Positions 49,403 to 58,761 are shown, numbered from the stretch's first letter. The stretch is 64,000 nt of DNA from Flavobacteriaceae bacterium (GCA_024638165.1 JAHEKV010000002.1:151134-215133), one strand, 5' to 3'. Numbers and translations are program-made. Notes: generated from the letters alone by a model not told the origin.

Positions 49403-50763
49403 TTTTTTGAGAAAATCTTAGCTACTACCTCTTCGATTTTCGACACCCTAATGATACGTATTTGATGAGCCTTGTCATCGATACTTGCATTTGAGGCGAC
49501 AAAAATTGCTTTGAATCCTAATTTTTCGGCCTCGGCAATTCGCCTATCGATACTCTGTACCGATCTAATTTCTCCAGCAAGACCCACTTCAGCCGCGAAA
49601 CAGATGGATGCAGGTAATGGTTTATCAGCGTTACTCGAAAGAACAGCCATAACAACACCGAGATCTATTGCTGGATCATCGATATGTATTCCTCCAGTGA
49701 TATTGAGAAAGACGTCTTTGGTTCCTAATTTGAACCCGACCTTCTTTTCTAATACAGCTAAGAGCATATTGAGTCGCTTGCTATTAAATCCTGTCGCAGA
49801 TCGCTGAGGGGTTCCATAAACAGCGGTACTCACCAGCGCTTGGATTTCGATCATTAGCGGGCGTTGTCCCTCAAGAGTTGCCGCCACGGCAACGCCACTT
49901 AGGGGCTCTTCGTAATTGGAGAGTAATAATTCAGAAGGGTTGGTAACCTCTCTTAGACCACCAGATAGCATTTCGTAGATTCCAAGTTCAGCGGTACTCC
50001 CGAAACGGTTTTTTAATGCTCTTAGGATGCGATATACATAGTTTCGATCTCCTTCAAATTGAAGAACGGTATCTACCATGTGCTCTAATAATTTCGGTCC
50101 TGCGAGTTGACCATCTTTGGTGATGTGCCCAACTAAAATCAGCGGTGTGCCTGTAGCTTTTGCATAGTAGGTGAGTTCTGCGGTGCACTCTCTGATTTGA
50201 GATACGGTTCCACTGGCAGATTCGAGTTTTGGAGATTGTAGGGTTTGAACAGAGTCTACGATGATAAGGTCGGGCTGAACGCTTTCGATTTGAAGGCCGA
50301 TCAGGTCGGTTTTAGTTTCAGCTAATACGTAACAATTCTGTTGATTGGATTGAATTCGATCTGCTCGAAGTTTAATTTGCTTTTCACTTTCTTCTCCTGA
50401 AACATAAAGAACTTTTTTGCCTAACGAAAGGGCGATTTGTAGGAGTAAGGTACTTTTTCCTATTCCAGGTTCACCCCCAAGAAGGATGACCGAGCCGGGC
50501 ACTAAACCACCCCCTAAAACTCGATTAAATTCTTGGTCCCTAGTATCAATGCGGGTTTCAGTCTCGAAGTTTATTTCGTCTAACTTTTGAGCTTTCTTTT
50601 TGGTCTGTAGGGTAGTGGTGCCTATTACAGGAGCTTCTGATGCCGGACTAATCGTCTCTTCAACAAGGGTGTTCCATTCTTTACAGGCAGAACATTGACC
50701 TTTCCATTGAGCAGATTGGGCGCCACAGTTCTGACAGAAATAAGCTGTTTTAACTTTTGCCAT
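49399..50763 (-). CDS. radA: DNA repair protein RadA
   Basis: N-terminal zinc finger YFCQNCGAQSAQWKGQCSACKEWNT, Walker A GGEPGIGKSTLLLQ, KNRFGS motif, Lon-like C-terminus. Confidence 0.97.
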   Translation of the reverse strand: MAKVKTAYFCQNCGAQSAQWKGQCSACKEWNTLVEETISPASEAPVIGTTTLQTKKKAQKLDEINFETETRIDTRDQEFNRVLGGGLVPGSVILLGGEPGIGKSTLLLQIALSLGKKVLYVSGEESEKQIKLRADRIQSNQQNCYVLAETKTDLIGLQIESVQPDLIIVDSVQTLQSPKLESASGTVSQIRECTAELTYYAKATGTPLILVGHITKDGQLAGPKLLEHMVDTVLQFEGDRNYVYRILRALKNRFGSTAELGIYEMLSGGLREVTNPSELLLSNYEEPLSGVAVAATLEGQRPLMIEIQALVSTAVYGTPQRSATGFNSKRLNMLLAVLEKKVGFKLGTKDVFLNITGGIHIDDPAIDLGVVMAVLSSNADKPLPASICFAAEVGLAGEIRSVQSIDRRIAEAEKLGFKAIFVASNASIDDKAHQIRIIRVSKIEEVVAKIFSKN

Positions 50764-50765
50764 AC

Positions 50766-51734
50766 CTAACGATTACGATATACTAAAGGTAGGGTAAGAA
50801 AACAAAGTGCACCGAAAAGAACAATCATGAGAGTTTGGGAGATCCAAAGAATCCAACCAAAGGCCTCGCCTGAAGCAAAAGAAACCCCGAATAAAGCGAG
50901 CGAAGCTCGAATAGCGATCGGATATAAACCCACACCTCCGTTGGTAGTGGTCATCGCAAAAGATCCAGCTATAAACGCAATAAGAAGTTCAGATAGACCT
51001 AAATGAATCGTCTCAGGAACCGTGAATTTAATTACCCAAAACATGGCAACGTAGCAGGCCCAGATAAACAGGGTATGGCCTAAAAAGGCAATTCTATTTT
51101 TCATTCGAAATACCGAGAGAAGCCCACTTTTAATACCCTCTAAAAAATCGAGCAACTTATTGAGGAGTGAAGATGAACTCGATTTGAGTATTCGAATGGT
51201 TAGAAGTAACCCAACTACAGCTACAACAACCACCGCGATAGATAAAATTAGGGCGTTTTGATTCTCTTCTAAGAGTAGTAAGAGTCGTTCGGTTTGAAGT
51301 ACGAGCGCCAAGAGAATAACGAGAAGAAGCATGATTAAATCAATGATTCGCTCGGTTACAATGGTACCAAAACCTTTATCGAAAGGAACTTTTTCGTAGG
51401 TTCTTAGTGAAGTGGCCCTTAAGACTTCTCCAGATCTTGGGATCCCCAGATTGGCAAAATAGGCCATCATTACGAAGTAAAAATTTGCTAATGTCGAAGG
51501 GTGGTAACCGAGTGGACGAAGCAGATAATTCGCTCGGATGGCTCTCGACAGATGGCTTAATAGCGCTAATAGAATAGACGCGCCTACAAACCAAGGGTTT
51601 GCTGATTGGATATAGTTTAAGATTTCTTTGCGAACGGCCTCAGGGGTATTGAGGTAAGAATAAAGAATCAAAAAGACCCCTAAAGCGATAGGCAAGAGGG
51701 TTTTGAAAAGCTTTCTGATCGACTTTGAAGCCAT
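50766..51734 (-). CDS. Flippase-like/lysylphosphatidylglycerol synthase TM-region family protein
   Basis: Multi-TM; LRAIRANYLLRPLGY, YFANLGIPRSGEVLRATSL, TTTNGGVGLYPIAIRA. Confidence 0.88.
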   Translation of the reverse strand: MASKSIRKLFKTLLPIALGVFLILYSYLNTPEAVRKEILNYIQSANPWFVGASILLALLSHLSRAIRANYLLRPLGYHPSTLANFYFVMMAYFANLGIPRSGEVLRATSLRTYEKVPFDKGFGTIVTERIIDLIMLLLVILLALVLQTERLLLLLEENQNALILSIAVVVVAVVGLLLTIRILKSSSSSLLNKLLDFLEGIKSGLLSVFRMKNRIAFLGHTLFIWACYVAMFWVIKFTVPETIHLGLSELLIAFIAGSFAMTTTNGGVGLYPIAIRASLALFGVSFASGEAFGWILWISQTLMIVLFGALCFLTLPLVYRNR

Positions 51735-52087
51735 TAAGATTTTAGCAAGTTGGTGTTTTCGTTGGGAAAGACTACCGCTGGTTGAAACTGACGAGCCTCC
51801 TCCATGCTCATGTAGCCATAGGCCATGATAATCACAATATCCCCGGGGGCCACTCGTCGAGCTGCTGCTCCATTGAGAGTGATTTCTCCACTTCCTCTAG
51901 GGCCAGGTATAGCGTAGGTTTCTAAGCGTTCTCCATTATTGTTGTTGACTACCTGAACCTTCTCACCTCTAATGAGATTGACAGCGTCCATGAGGTCTTC
52001 GTCAATAGTGATACTTCCGATATAGTTTAGGTCAGCTCCTGTGACTTTAACTCGGTGAATCTTCGATTTTACTACTTCAATCATCAT
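51734..52087 (-). CDS. panD: Aspartate 1-decarboxylase
   Basis: [59 protein letters not shown]. Confidence 0.97.
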   Translation of the reverse strand: MMIEVVKSKIHRVKVTGADLNYIGSITIDEDLMDAVNLIRGEKVQVVNNNNGERLETYAIPGPRGSGEITLNGAAARRVAPGDIVIIMAYGYMSMEEARQFQPAVVFPNENTNLLKS

Positions 52088-52092
52088 CGGTG

Positions 52093-52100
52093 CAAAGTTA
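52093..52100 (-). promoter_or_regulatory. -7 box TAACTTTG 5 nt before panD ATG
   Basis: Minus strand reads TAACTTTG-CACCG-ATG. Confidence 0.55.
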
Positions 52101-52108
52101 GCGACTAA

Positions 52109-52957
52109 TTAATTCATAGCAAGGTTATCGATAAGACGAACCCCATCGATTTTTGCCGCAATAAAAGCTCTGTATTTCTTGTTTTTCTTGCGCTCTGGGT
52201 GAGCGGTTAGCGTAGTGGCTTCGGCTATCTCAAAGTATTCAAGCTCAAATGAGGTGTTCGACTTGAACGCCTCGGTTACTGCCTCTTTAATTTTTGGTAG
52301 AGACATCGAGGTGAATCGACGTTTGGCCCAGAGAAGTTGCTGGTAAATAAAAGTAGCTTCTGAAATGGCGGCTGAGCTTAACCTTTGATTCCTCGAACTC
52401 ATTGCTAAGCCAGAATTTTCGCGAACAATTCCGCATCCGACGATTTTCGCACCTAACCGTTTTTGCTTGGTGACCCGCGATATAATTAGTAATTGTTGAT
52501 AATCTTTCTCTCCGAAATAGGCGTGATGCGGACGCACAATTCTAAGGAGACGTTCCACAATAGTGGCCACCCCATCGAAATGCCCAGGGCGATTGGGCCC
52601 TTCCATTATCTGGTCGAGTCCTTTAAAATCGTAGTCCTTAGAAGATATATCTCCGCCGTAAATATCATCAGCCCCTGGTGCATAAACCCAGATCTCACCC
52701 CTTTCTGAGGAGAGTAAATTGAGGTCTTTATCAAGCGTTCTCGGATAGGCAGCTAGGTCGTTTTTATCGTTGAACTGGGTGGGGTTCACAAAAATACTAA
52801 CGATTGTGATATCGTTTTGGTAGAGCGAGCGCTTAACCAAACTCAGGTGTCCTGAATGTAGTGCTCCCATTGTGGGTACGAGGCCAACACTGCGTTTTTT
52901 CGATTTTTCAGAGCGAAGGGCTTTTTGTAAATCAGCAGTGCTTGTATAGAGTTGCAT
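52109..52957 (-). CDS. panC: Pantothenate synthetase
   Basis: VGLVPTMGALHSGHLSLVKRS, FVNPTQFNDKNDLAAYPRTLDKD, YFGEKDYQQLLI; start set at MQLYTSTADL. Confidence 0.97.
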   Translation of the reverse strand: MQLYTSTADLQKALRSEKSKKRSVGLVPTMGALHSGHLSLVKRSLYQNDITIVSIFVNPTQFNDKNDLAAYPRTLDKDLNLLSSERGEIWVYAPGADDIYGGDISSKDYDFKGLDQIMEGPNRPGHFDGVATIVERLLRIVRPHHAYFGEKDYQQLLIISRVTKQKRLGAKIVGCGIVRENSGLAMSSRNQRLSSAAISEATFIYQQLLWAKRRFTSMSLPKIKEAVTEAFKSNTSFELEYFEIAEATTLTAHPERKKNKKYRAFIAAKIDGVRLIDNLAMN

Positions 52958-53013
52958 TTGAGCGAGTTGAGGGCCCAAAAATACCACAAATGGGCTTATC
53001 CACAATAATTTCT

Positions 53014-53021
53014 TATCTTTG
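53014..53021 (+). promoter_or_regulatory. -7 box TATCTTTG upstream of glycogen synthase-like gene
   Basis: Read directly in the panC/glycogen-synthase divergent region. Confidence 0.5.
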
Positions 53022-53055
53022 TCCATTGTTTTTTTGAGCACAAAATCAAGGGTTT

Positions 53056-53865
53056 ATGAATGGAAAAAGGATTTTATTTGTTTCGTCAGAACTAGTACCC
53101 TATTTACCAGAAAATGATGTTTCGTCAATGTCGTACGAAGCACCGAGAGTGGTAAATAGCAATGGGGGTCAAATACGCATATTTATGCCTCGTTATGGGT
53201 CGATCAATGAGCGCAGACATCAGCTGCACGAAGTGATCCGTCTGTCTGGAATGAATTTAGTCGTGAATGATATGGATATGCCTCTGATCATTAAGGTGGC
53301 TTCCATCCCGAAAGAACGTATCCAGGTATACTTCATTGATAACGAAGAGTATTTTAAGAGAAAGGCAACCTTTACAGATAAGGAAGGCAACCTTTTTAAG
53401 GATAATGACGAGCGCGCTATTTTCTTTGCTAAAGGTGTCATAGAGACGGTCAAGAAATTAAACTGGGCACCAGATATCATTCATGTTCACGGATGGATGG
53501 CTTCTTTACTACCTCTTTATCTTCGCACCTGCTACAAAGACGAGCCTATTTTCGCAGAGTCTAAGATTGTAACTTCAATTTACAACCAAGGGTTTGAAGG
53601 GGATCTTCCTGGAGATATTTGTAAAAAAGTTGCTTTTGATGGGGTGGATAGTTCAGAAATTGCAAGCCTTGAGCAGCCAAATCATACGAATTTGTTAAAA
53701 GTGGCTGCAGATCATTCAGATGGGATTATTTTAGCCAGCGAAAACCTACCAGAAGAAATCAAGTCGTATTGTGAAGCCTATGACAAGCCTGTTCTTCCTT
53801 ATGTTTCTCCGCAAGAAACTGAAGAGGCTTATCTTAAGTTCTACAACGACCAACTATCTGACTAA
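53056..53865 (+). CDS. Glycogen/starch synthase N-terminal (GT5 catalytic) domain-only protein
   Basis: RILFVSSELVPYLPENDVSSMSYEAPRVVNSNGGQIRIFMPRYGSINER, PDIIHVHGWMASLLPLYLR; 269 aa with no GT1 C-terminal half. Confidence 0.88.
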   Translation: MNGKRILFVSSELVPYLPENDVSSMSYEAPRVVNSNGGQIRIFMPRYGSINERRHQLHEVIRLSGMNLVVNDMDMPLIIKVASIPKERIQVYFIDNEEYFKRKATFTDKEGNLFKDNDERAIFFAKGVIETVKKLNWAPDIIHVHGWMASLLPLYLRTCYKDEPIFAESKIVTSIYNQGFEGDLPGDICKKVAFDGVDSSEIASLEQPNHTNLLKVAADHSDGIILASENLPEEIKSYCEAYDKPVLPYVSPQETEEAYLKFYNDQLSD

Positions 53866-53874
53866 CTCGTCTCT

Positions 53875-55716
53875 ATGACCACATACCGTCTAAGCCGCCA
53901 TATTGGCGCTGCAATATCCCTAGTATTACTTGTTGTTTTTAGTGCTTGTGAAGAGGATACCTATACCTTGGGACAAGCGGTTATTGAGGGAGAACCTTTT
54001 AGTACGAATCGCATTGATTACCCTATTGAGAGTATCAAGCAGTTAAAGATCGATCGGGTACAAACGAGTCAACTTCCCATTTTTCAGCTAGGGAATTTTA
54101 AGGACCCTATTTTTGGGACAACCAGCGCACAGATTCTTACAGAAGTTCAGCTCACCGAAGTTAAGCCCGTTTTTGGAAGGCTTTCGGCCGATACAGAGAC
54201 CCTACAGGATGTCTCTGGTAACAATGATACCTTGAACGAAAATGAAACGGTAGTAAGAGCGAGACTTTATATCCCCTTTCAAAAAGTGCCTACCGCTTCA
54301 AGTGATTCTGATAGTGATGGGGTTCAAGACACCTTTGATGCTGACCCTGATGATATCAATAGTGACAGTGATGGGGATGGGCTTACCGATAACGAAGAGC
54401 GTTTACGTGGAACTGATCCGCTTAATGCTGATACTGATGGAGATGGCATTAATGATTTAGACGATGAAAGCACTGCTTCGAACTCTTATGCAAAGCGTGT
54501 TTCTCTTGATAGTATTTATTCATTTTCAGAAAACGACGTGTTTGATTTAACCGTTAGACACAGCGATTTCTTTTTGAGAGATCATGAGCCTACTAGTGGG
54601 TTTCTTGACCCTTCAGCCTATTTTTCAGACGATTCATCAAAATTCGAAGACTTTCTAGGTGCTGTGCTTTTTGAGGGTAGAGATACCATTAGCGAGTTTC
54701 AGTATATCGAATATCAAATAGATGACCCAGATACCGAAGAAGACGAATCGGCTTTTACAGATGCTTCTAAAACGAAGGATCCGGGTATTTATGTAGACCT
54801 AGACCCAGACTTCTTTCAAACCATGATTTTGGACAAAGAAGGAGGTTCAGAACTCTTATCTCGTTCGAATTTCAAAGATCATTTTCGAGGTATACACCTT
54901 TCTTTAGCGGCAGATAACGATTTGATGATGCTTTTAAATTTAACTTCAGGTTATATTGAAGTTGATTATACCTATGATTTTTGGAATACCCAAGACGATA
55001 GTGATGAGAGCAATGATGCCATTGATACTGAGGAACGCAGTTTTAGGCTCAACTTAGTTTCTGGAGGCTCTTTCGGTATTACCAGCGGTAATGCGGTGAA
55101 TACTTGGACTGCCGAGAATAACGTCTCGGTCATTGAAAACCAAGATTTTGTAGAGCGTGTTTACCTTAAGGGAGGTAGCGGTTATCTAGCACAATTTCAA
55201 ATTCCTGATGAGATTATTGAAGAGATTAAAGCCAATAATTGGCTCGTAAACGAAGCAAGTATTGTTTTTCACGTCGATCAAGATGCCATGCAACAATATC
55301 CAGAGCAACCTTCTCGTTTATACCTATTTAAAGAGGGTAGTAATTTACCCGTTTATGATGCGTTAACAGAAACATCTACTGACGAAACTCCCCTAGGGAT
55401 TTTCTTGAATTACGACGGAATATTACAATATGATACTGAAGGCAATAGCTCCCATTATACCGTTCGATTAACCGATTATGTGAATCATGTGGTTCTTCGA
55501 GACTCGGTTAATGTTCCGATCAACGTGGCAGTAAGTGCGAACATCGGTCTTCCGGTCACCTATGCGGCTAAGGTTTCAGACTCAGAAGAGGTGGTGTCGT
55601 ATCCTCAAATGAGTGCTGCAACGCCATTAAGTACGGTACTCTTTGGCTCGAACCCTACGGTGCCTGAGGATAAGCGCTTAGAACTTCGAATCTATTACAC
55701 TCAGATTCAGGATTAA
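53875..55716 (+). CDS. DUF4270-like lipoprotein containing a thrombospondin-type-3-like Asp-rich segment
   Basis: Lipobox VFSACEED; LPIFQLGNFKDPIFGTTSAQILTEVQL; SDSDSDGVQDTFDADPDDINSDSDGDGLTDNEERLRGTDPLNADTDGDGIND. Confidence 0.85.
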   Translation: MTTYRLSRHIGAAISLVLLVVFSACEEDTYTLGQAVIEGEPFSTNRIDYPIESIKQLKIDRVQTSQLPIFQLGNFKDPIFGTTSAQILTEVQLTEVKPVFGRLSADTETLQDVSGNNDTLNENETVVRARLYIPFQKVPTASSDSDSDGVQDTFDADPDDINSDSDGDGLTDNEERLRGTDPLNADTDGDGINDLDDESTASNSYAKRVSLDSIYSFSENDVFDLTVRHSDFFLRDHEPTSGFLDPSAYFSDDSSKFEDFLGAVLFEGRDTISEFQYIEYQIDDPDTEEDESAFTDASKTKDPGIYVDLDPDFFQTMILDKEGGSELLSRSNFKDHFRGIHLSLAADNDLMMLLNLTSGYIEVDYTYDFWNTQDDSDESNDAIDTEERSFRLNLVSGGSFGITSGNAVNTWTAENNVSVIENQDFVERVYLKGGSGYLAQFQIPDEIIEEIKANNWLVNEASIVFHVDQDAMQQYPEQPSRLYLFKEGSNLPVYDALTETSTDETPLGIFLNYDGILQYDTEGNSSHYTVRLTDYVNHVVLRDSVNVPINVAVSANIGLPVTYAAKVSDSEEVVSYPQMSAATPLSTVLFGSNPTVPEDKRLELRIYYTQIQD

Positions 55717-55784
55717 ACATCGGCAAATACCGATTTCCTCTATATTCCAATGCTTATTGGGGTGGTTTCCCTTTTGTTTTTTCC

Positions 55785-55792
55785 TAATTTTG
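55785..55792 (+). promoter_or_regulatory. -7 box TAATTTTG upstream of glmS
   Basis: Read directly, about 20 nt before the ATG. Confidence 0.55.
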
Positions 55793-55812
55793 AGCTTTAA
55801 AACAACCCAATT

Positions 55813-57660
55813 ATGTGCGGAATTGTAGGATATCTCGGTTCGCGAGAAGCTTTCCCAGTAGTTATTAAAGGACTTCAACGTTTAGAATATCGCGGCTATG
55901 ATAGCGCCGGAGTAATGTTGTATGACGGCAGTGAAGTTCGAATCAGTAAAACCAAAGGAAAGGTTTTTGATTTAAAGACAAAGGCTGAAGGCGAACAGAA
56001 TGTAAAGGGTTCTTTAGGCATCGGTCATACGCGTTGGGCGACCCATGGTGTGCCTAATGATGTGAATGCACATCCGCATCAATCGAACTCTGGTCGTATC
56101 GTTGCTATTCACAACGGGATTATTGAGAACTACGCTCCCATCAAACAAACGCTTGAAAAACGAGGATATACTTTTCAATCAGACACCGACACAGAGGTAC
56201 TCGTAAACCTTATCGAAGAAATACAAATTAAAGAAGAGGTTTCGCTTACCAAGGCGGTTCGACTTGCACTAAACGAAGTGGTGGGAGCCTATGCACTCGT
56301 GGTTTTTGATGCGTCTAACCCATCGACTCTTGTTACCGCAAGAATGGGGAGCCCTCTTGCTATTGGGGTAGGAGAGAATGAATTTTTTGTCGCCTCTGAC
56401 GCTAGCCCTTTTATCGAATTTACATCAAATGCTATTTACCTAGAGGATGGTGAAATGGCAACCATTCGTTTAGGTAAAGAAGTATCTGTTAGAAAAATTG
56501 CCAACGACAAGAAAGTAGATCCTTTCATCCATGAACTTCAATTGTCGCTTGACGAGATCGAAAAGGGTGGATACGACCACTTCATGCTCAAAGAGATCTA
56601 CGAACAACCTAAAGCGATTCGAGATACTTATCGTGGGAGACTTAGAACAGATTCGGGTCTGATTAAAATGGCCGGAATAGACGATCATTTAGACAAGTTT
56701 CTCCATGCGAAACGAATCATTATTGCTGCTTGTGGTACTTCTTGGCATGCAGGATTGGTCGCTGAATATATCTTTGAAAATCTTGCCCGTATACCCGTAG
56801 AGGTTGAATACGCTTCTGAATTTCGATATCGTAACCCTGTAATCGGCCCGGGAGACGTCCTTATTGCTATCTCTCAGTCTGGTGAAACTGCAGACACTCT
56901 GGCAGCTATTAAGATGGCAAAGAGTCGTGGAGCTTTTGTTTTTGGAGTATGTAATGTGGTAGGTTCGTCAATTGCCCGCGAAACACACGCAGGTGCATAT
57001 ACCCATGCTGGCCCTGAGATTGGGGTGGCTTCTACGAAAGCCTTCACTACCCAAATTACTGTACTAACGTTAATTGCCTTAAAGCTAGCTAAGGAGAAAG
57101 CGACTATCGCCGATTCTGAATATGCACACTTGGTTAATGAGTTAGACTCGATTCCTTCTCACATTGAAACTGTACTTCGATCAGAAGCAGCGATCAAAGA
57201 AATTGCTGAGGTATACCACCAATCTACTAATAGTCTCTACCTCGGTCGAGGTTATAATTTCCCAGTAGCACTCGAAGGAGCACTTAAATTAAAGGAGATT
57301 AGTTATATCCACGCCGAAGGGTATCCAGCTGCAGAAATGAAACACGGCCCGATCGCTCTTATCGACGAGTCGATGCCGGTCTTCGTTGTGGCCATTAGAA
57401 AAGGCCATTATGAGAAAGTCGTAAGTAATATTCAGGAGATCAAGTCTCGAAAGGGTAAAATCATCGCGGTAGTCACCAAAGGAGATACTCAGGTGGCTGA
57501 ACTAGCCGATCACTGCATCGAAATTCCTGAAATCGAAGAGTCGCTTAGCCCTATGCTAACCACTATCCCATTACAACTATTATCTTATCATATTGCGATT
57601 TTACGCGGATGTAATGTAGATCAGCCGCGAAATCTGGCTAAGTCGGTTACCGTGGAGTAA
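55813..57660 (+). CDS. glmS: Glutamine-fructose-6-phosphate aminotransferase (isomerizing)
   Basis: MCGIVGYLGSREAFPVVIKGLQRLEYRGYDSAGV, SQSGETADTLAA, C-terminal NLAKSVTVE. Confidence 0.98.
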   Translation: MCGIVGYLGSREAFPVVIKGLQRLEYRGYDSAGVMLYDGSEVRISKTKGKVFDLKTKAEGEQNVKGSLGIGHTRWATHGVPNDVNAHPHQSNSGRIVAIHNGIIENYAPIKQTLEKRGYTFQSDTDTEVLVNLIEEIQIKEEVSLTKAVRLALNEVVGAYALVVFDASNPSTLVTARMGSPLAIGVGENEFFVASDASPFIEFTSNAIYLEDGEMATIRLGKEVSVRKIANDKKVDPFIHELQLSLDEIEKGGYDHFMLKEIYEQPKAIRDTYRGRLRTDSGLIKMAGIDDHLDKFLHAKRIIIAACGTSWHAGLVAEYIFENLARIPVEVEYASEFRYRNPVIGPGDVLIAISQSGETADTLAAIKMAKSRGAFVFGVCNVVGSSIARETHAGAYTHAGPEIGVASTKAFTTQITVLTLIALKLAKEKATIADSEYAHLVNELDSIPSHIETVLRSEAAIKEIAEVYHQSTNSLYLGRGYNFPVALEGALKLKEISYIHAEGYPAAEMKHGPIALIDESMPVFVVAIRKGHYEKVVSNIQEIKSRKGKIIAVVTKGDTQVAELADHCIEIPEIEESLSPMLTTIPLQLLSYHIAILRGCNVDQPRNLAKSVTVE

Positions 57661-57666
57661 CATTAT
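57649..57666. repeat. 18-bp direct repeat, left copy (covers glmS stop codon)
   Basis: ACCGTGGAGTAACATTAT, identical to 58774-58791. Confidence 0.95.
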
Positions 57667-57684
57667 GGGATGGCTTTTGTAACC
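57663..57684 (+). repeat. Left terminal inverted repeat
   Basis: TTATGGGATGGCTTTTGTAACC; reverse complement of 58740-58761 at 21/22 positions. Confidence 0.9.
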
Positions 57685-57692
57685 CGCATGGA

Positions 57693-57998
57693 GTGGTTAT
57701 AAGTTTCTCTGTATCAATAACTACCACTAGACTTTGGGATTCGAATTATTCTGAATATCAAGAGTATTTGTATAATCGGATTTGTAAGTATAAAGAGGAT
57801 GTTCTTACCCTCATTGGTTACCGAAAGATTTCTCAAACCTTTAATAAAGAGGGGTTAAAAACTTCAAGGAACTCTGTGTTTACTAACTCGACTGTCCATT
57901 CCATTCATAAGAAGGGGAAGATTAGAGAGGAAAGGGTTAATAGGGTTGATACTGTTGAGGTCTCACAACCAACTATTAAGGTTGTCAATTTAGTCTAA
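57693..57998 (+). CDS. Small recombinase-like DNA-binding domain protein without catalytic domain (GTG start)
   Basis: IGYRKISQTFNKEGLKTSRNSVFTNSTVHSIHKKGKIREERVNR resembles the 'Recombinase' helix-turn-helix segment of serine recombinases (pattern YRKIAxxLNxxGIKTxRGxxWxxxTVxxIL). Confidence 0.55.
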   Translation: MVISFSVSITTTRLWDSNYSEYQEYLYNRICKYKEDVLTLIGYRKISQTFNKEGLKTSRNSVFTNSTVHSIHKKGKIREERVNRVDTVEVSQPTIKVVNLV

Positions 57999-58181
57999 AC
58001 TGAAAAGGTCATCAACGGTACATTCAAATATTCTGGAAAGTTTTAACCCTAATTCCAAAGAAGGGAAATATTTATTATTCTCAATAGAATTGATTGTCTG
58101 TCTCGAAACACCCAATTTATTGGATAAATCTTCTTGGGTGAGATTGAATTTACCTCTATACATTCTAATATTATTCTTCAT
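57990..58181 (-). CDS. XRE-family HTH transcriptional regulator
   Basis: IRMYRGKFNLTQEDLSNKLGVSRQTINSIENNKYFPSLELGLKLSRIFECTVDDLFSLD. Confidence 0.94.
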   Translation of the reverse strand: MKNNIRMYRGKFNLTQEDLSNKLGVSRQTINSIENNKYFPSLELGLKLSRIFECTVDDLFSLD

Positions 58182-58183
58182 GG

Positions 58184-58666
58184 TTAAGATTTGTAGAGAA
58201 TGTTGAGTTTATATCTAAAAATCAGATTGAATAGTATTAGAATGGTGAATAAATGAAATACCATTACATAGAAGTAAGAAAGTTCATAAACAAAGAAATT
58301 AAAGAAAAGAAGAACACCATAGTTGATATACAATGATAACACTAGACTATCCATTCTAATTTTTGAAATGAGTTCGTCCTCAATCTTTTCTTTACAAAAG
58401 GAATGAATGATTCCGGAAACAATAATAACGAAAGTCAAAATCTCGTCTAGAATCCCATTTTCAATCCATTGGAAACCTCTAGACCCAATAATATTTTCAG
58501 TATTAGAAGTTGTGAAAATGGTTTCAGAATGAAAAAGAGAAAACACTCGTATCTTCAATAAATCTTCAAAACTATCGGTGAAGAGAAGATATATCCCTAC
58601 GGGAATTGTTAGATAGAATATCCACCCTGATATTCTTTTCCACTTGTGATTAAATAGAAACTTCAT
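58184..58666 (-). CDS. Small multi-TM membrane protein, paired with the XRE regulator
   Basis: Four hydrophobic segments; stop codon adjacent to the HTH start, same strand. Confidence 0.75.
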   Translation of the reverse strand: MKFLFNHKWKRISGWIFYLTIPVGIYLLFTDSFEDLLKIRVFSLFHSETIFTTSNTENIIGSRGFQWIENGILDEILTFVIIVSGIIHSFCKEKIEDELISKIRMDSLVLSLYINYGVLLFFNFFVYELSYFYVMVFHLFTILILFNLIFRYKLNILYKS

Positions 58667-58739
58667 GTGTCAAATATTTTTTACAAATGTAAATTATTTT
58701 AGACATAATGACAAAAATATTTTACAAGCTATATTTTCA

Positions 58740-58761
58740 GGTTACAAAATCCATCCCATAA
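58740..58761 (-). repeat. Right terminal inverted repeat
   Basis: GGTTACAAAATCCATCCCATAA, complementary to 57663-57684. Confidence 0.9.

Noticed and set aside
57990-58666. Classical type II toxin-antitoxin system
   Set aside because: The HTH protein could be an antitoxin, but the partner is a four-TM protein with no recognised toxin motif; sequence alone is insufficient.
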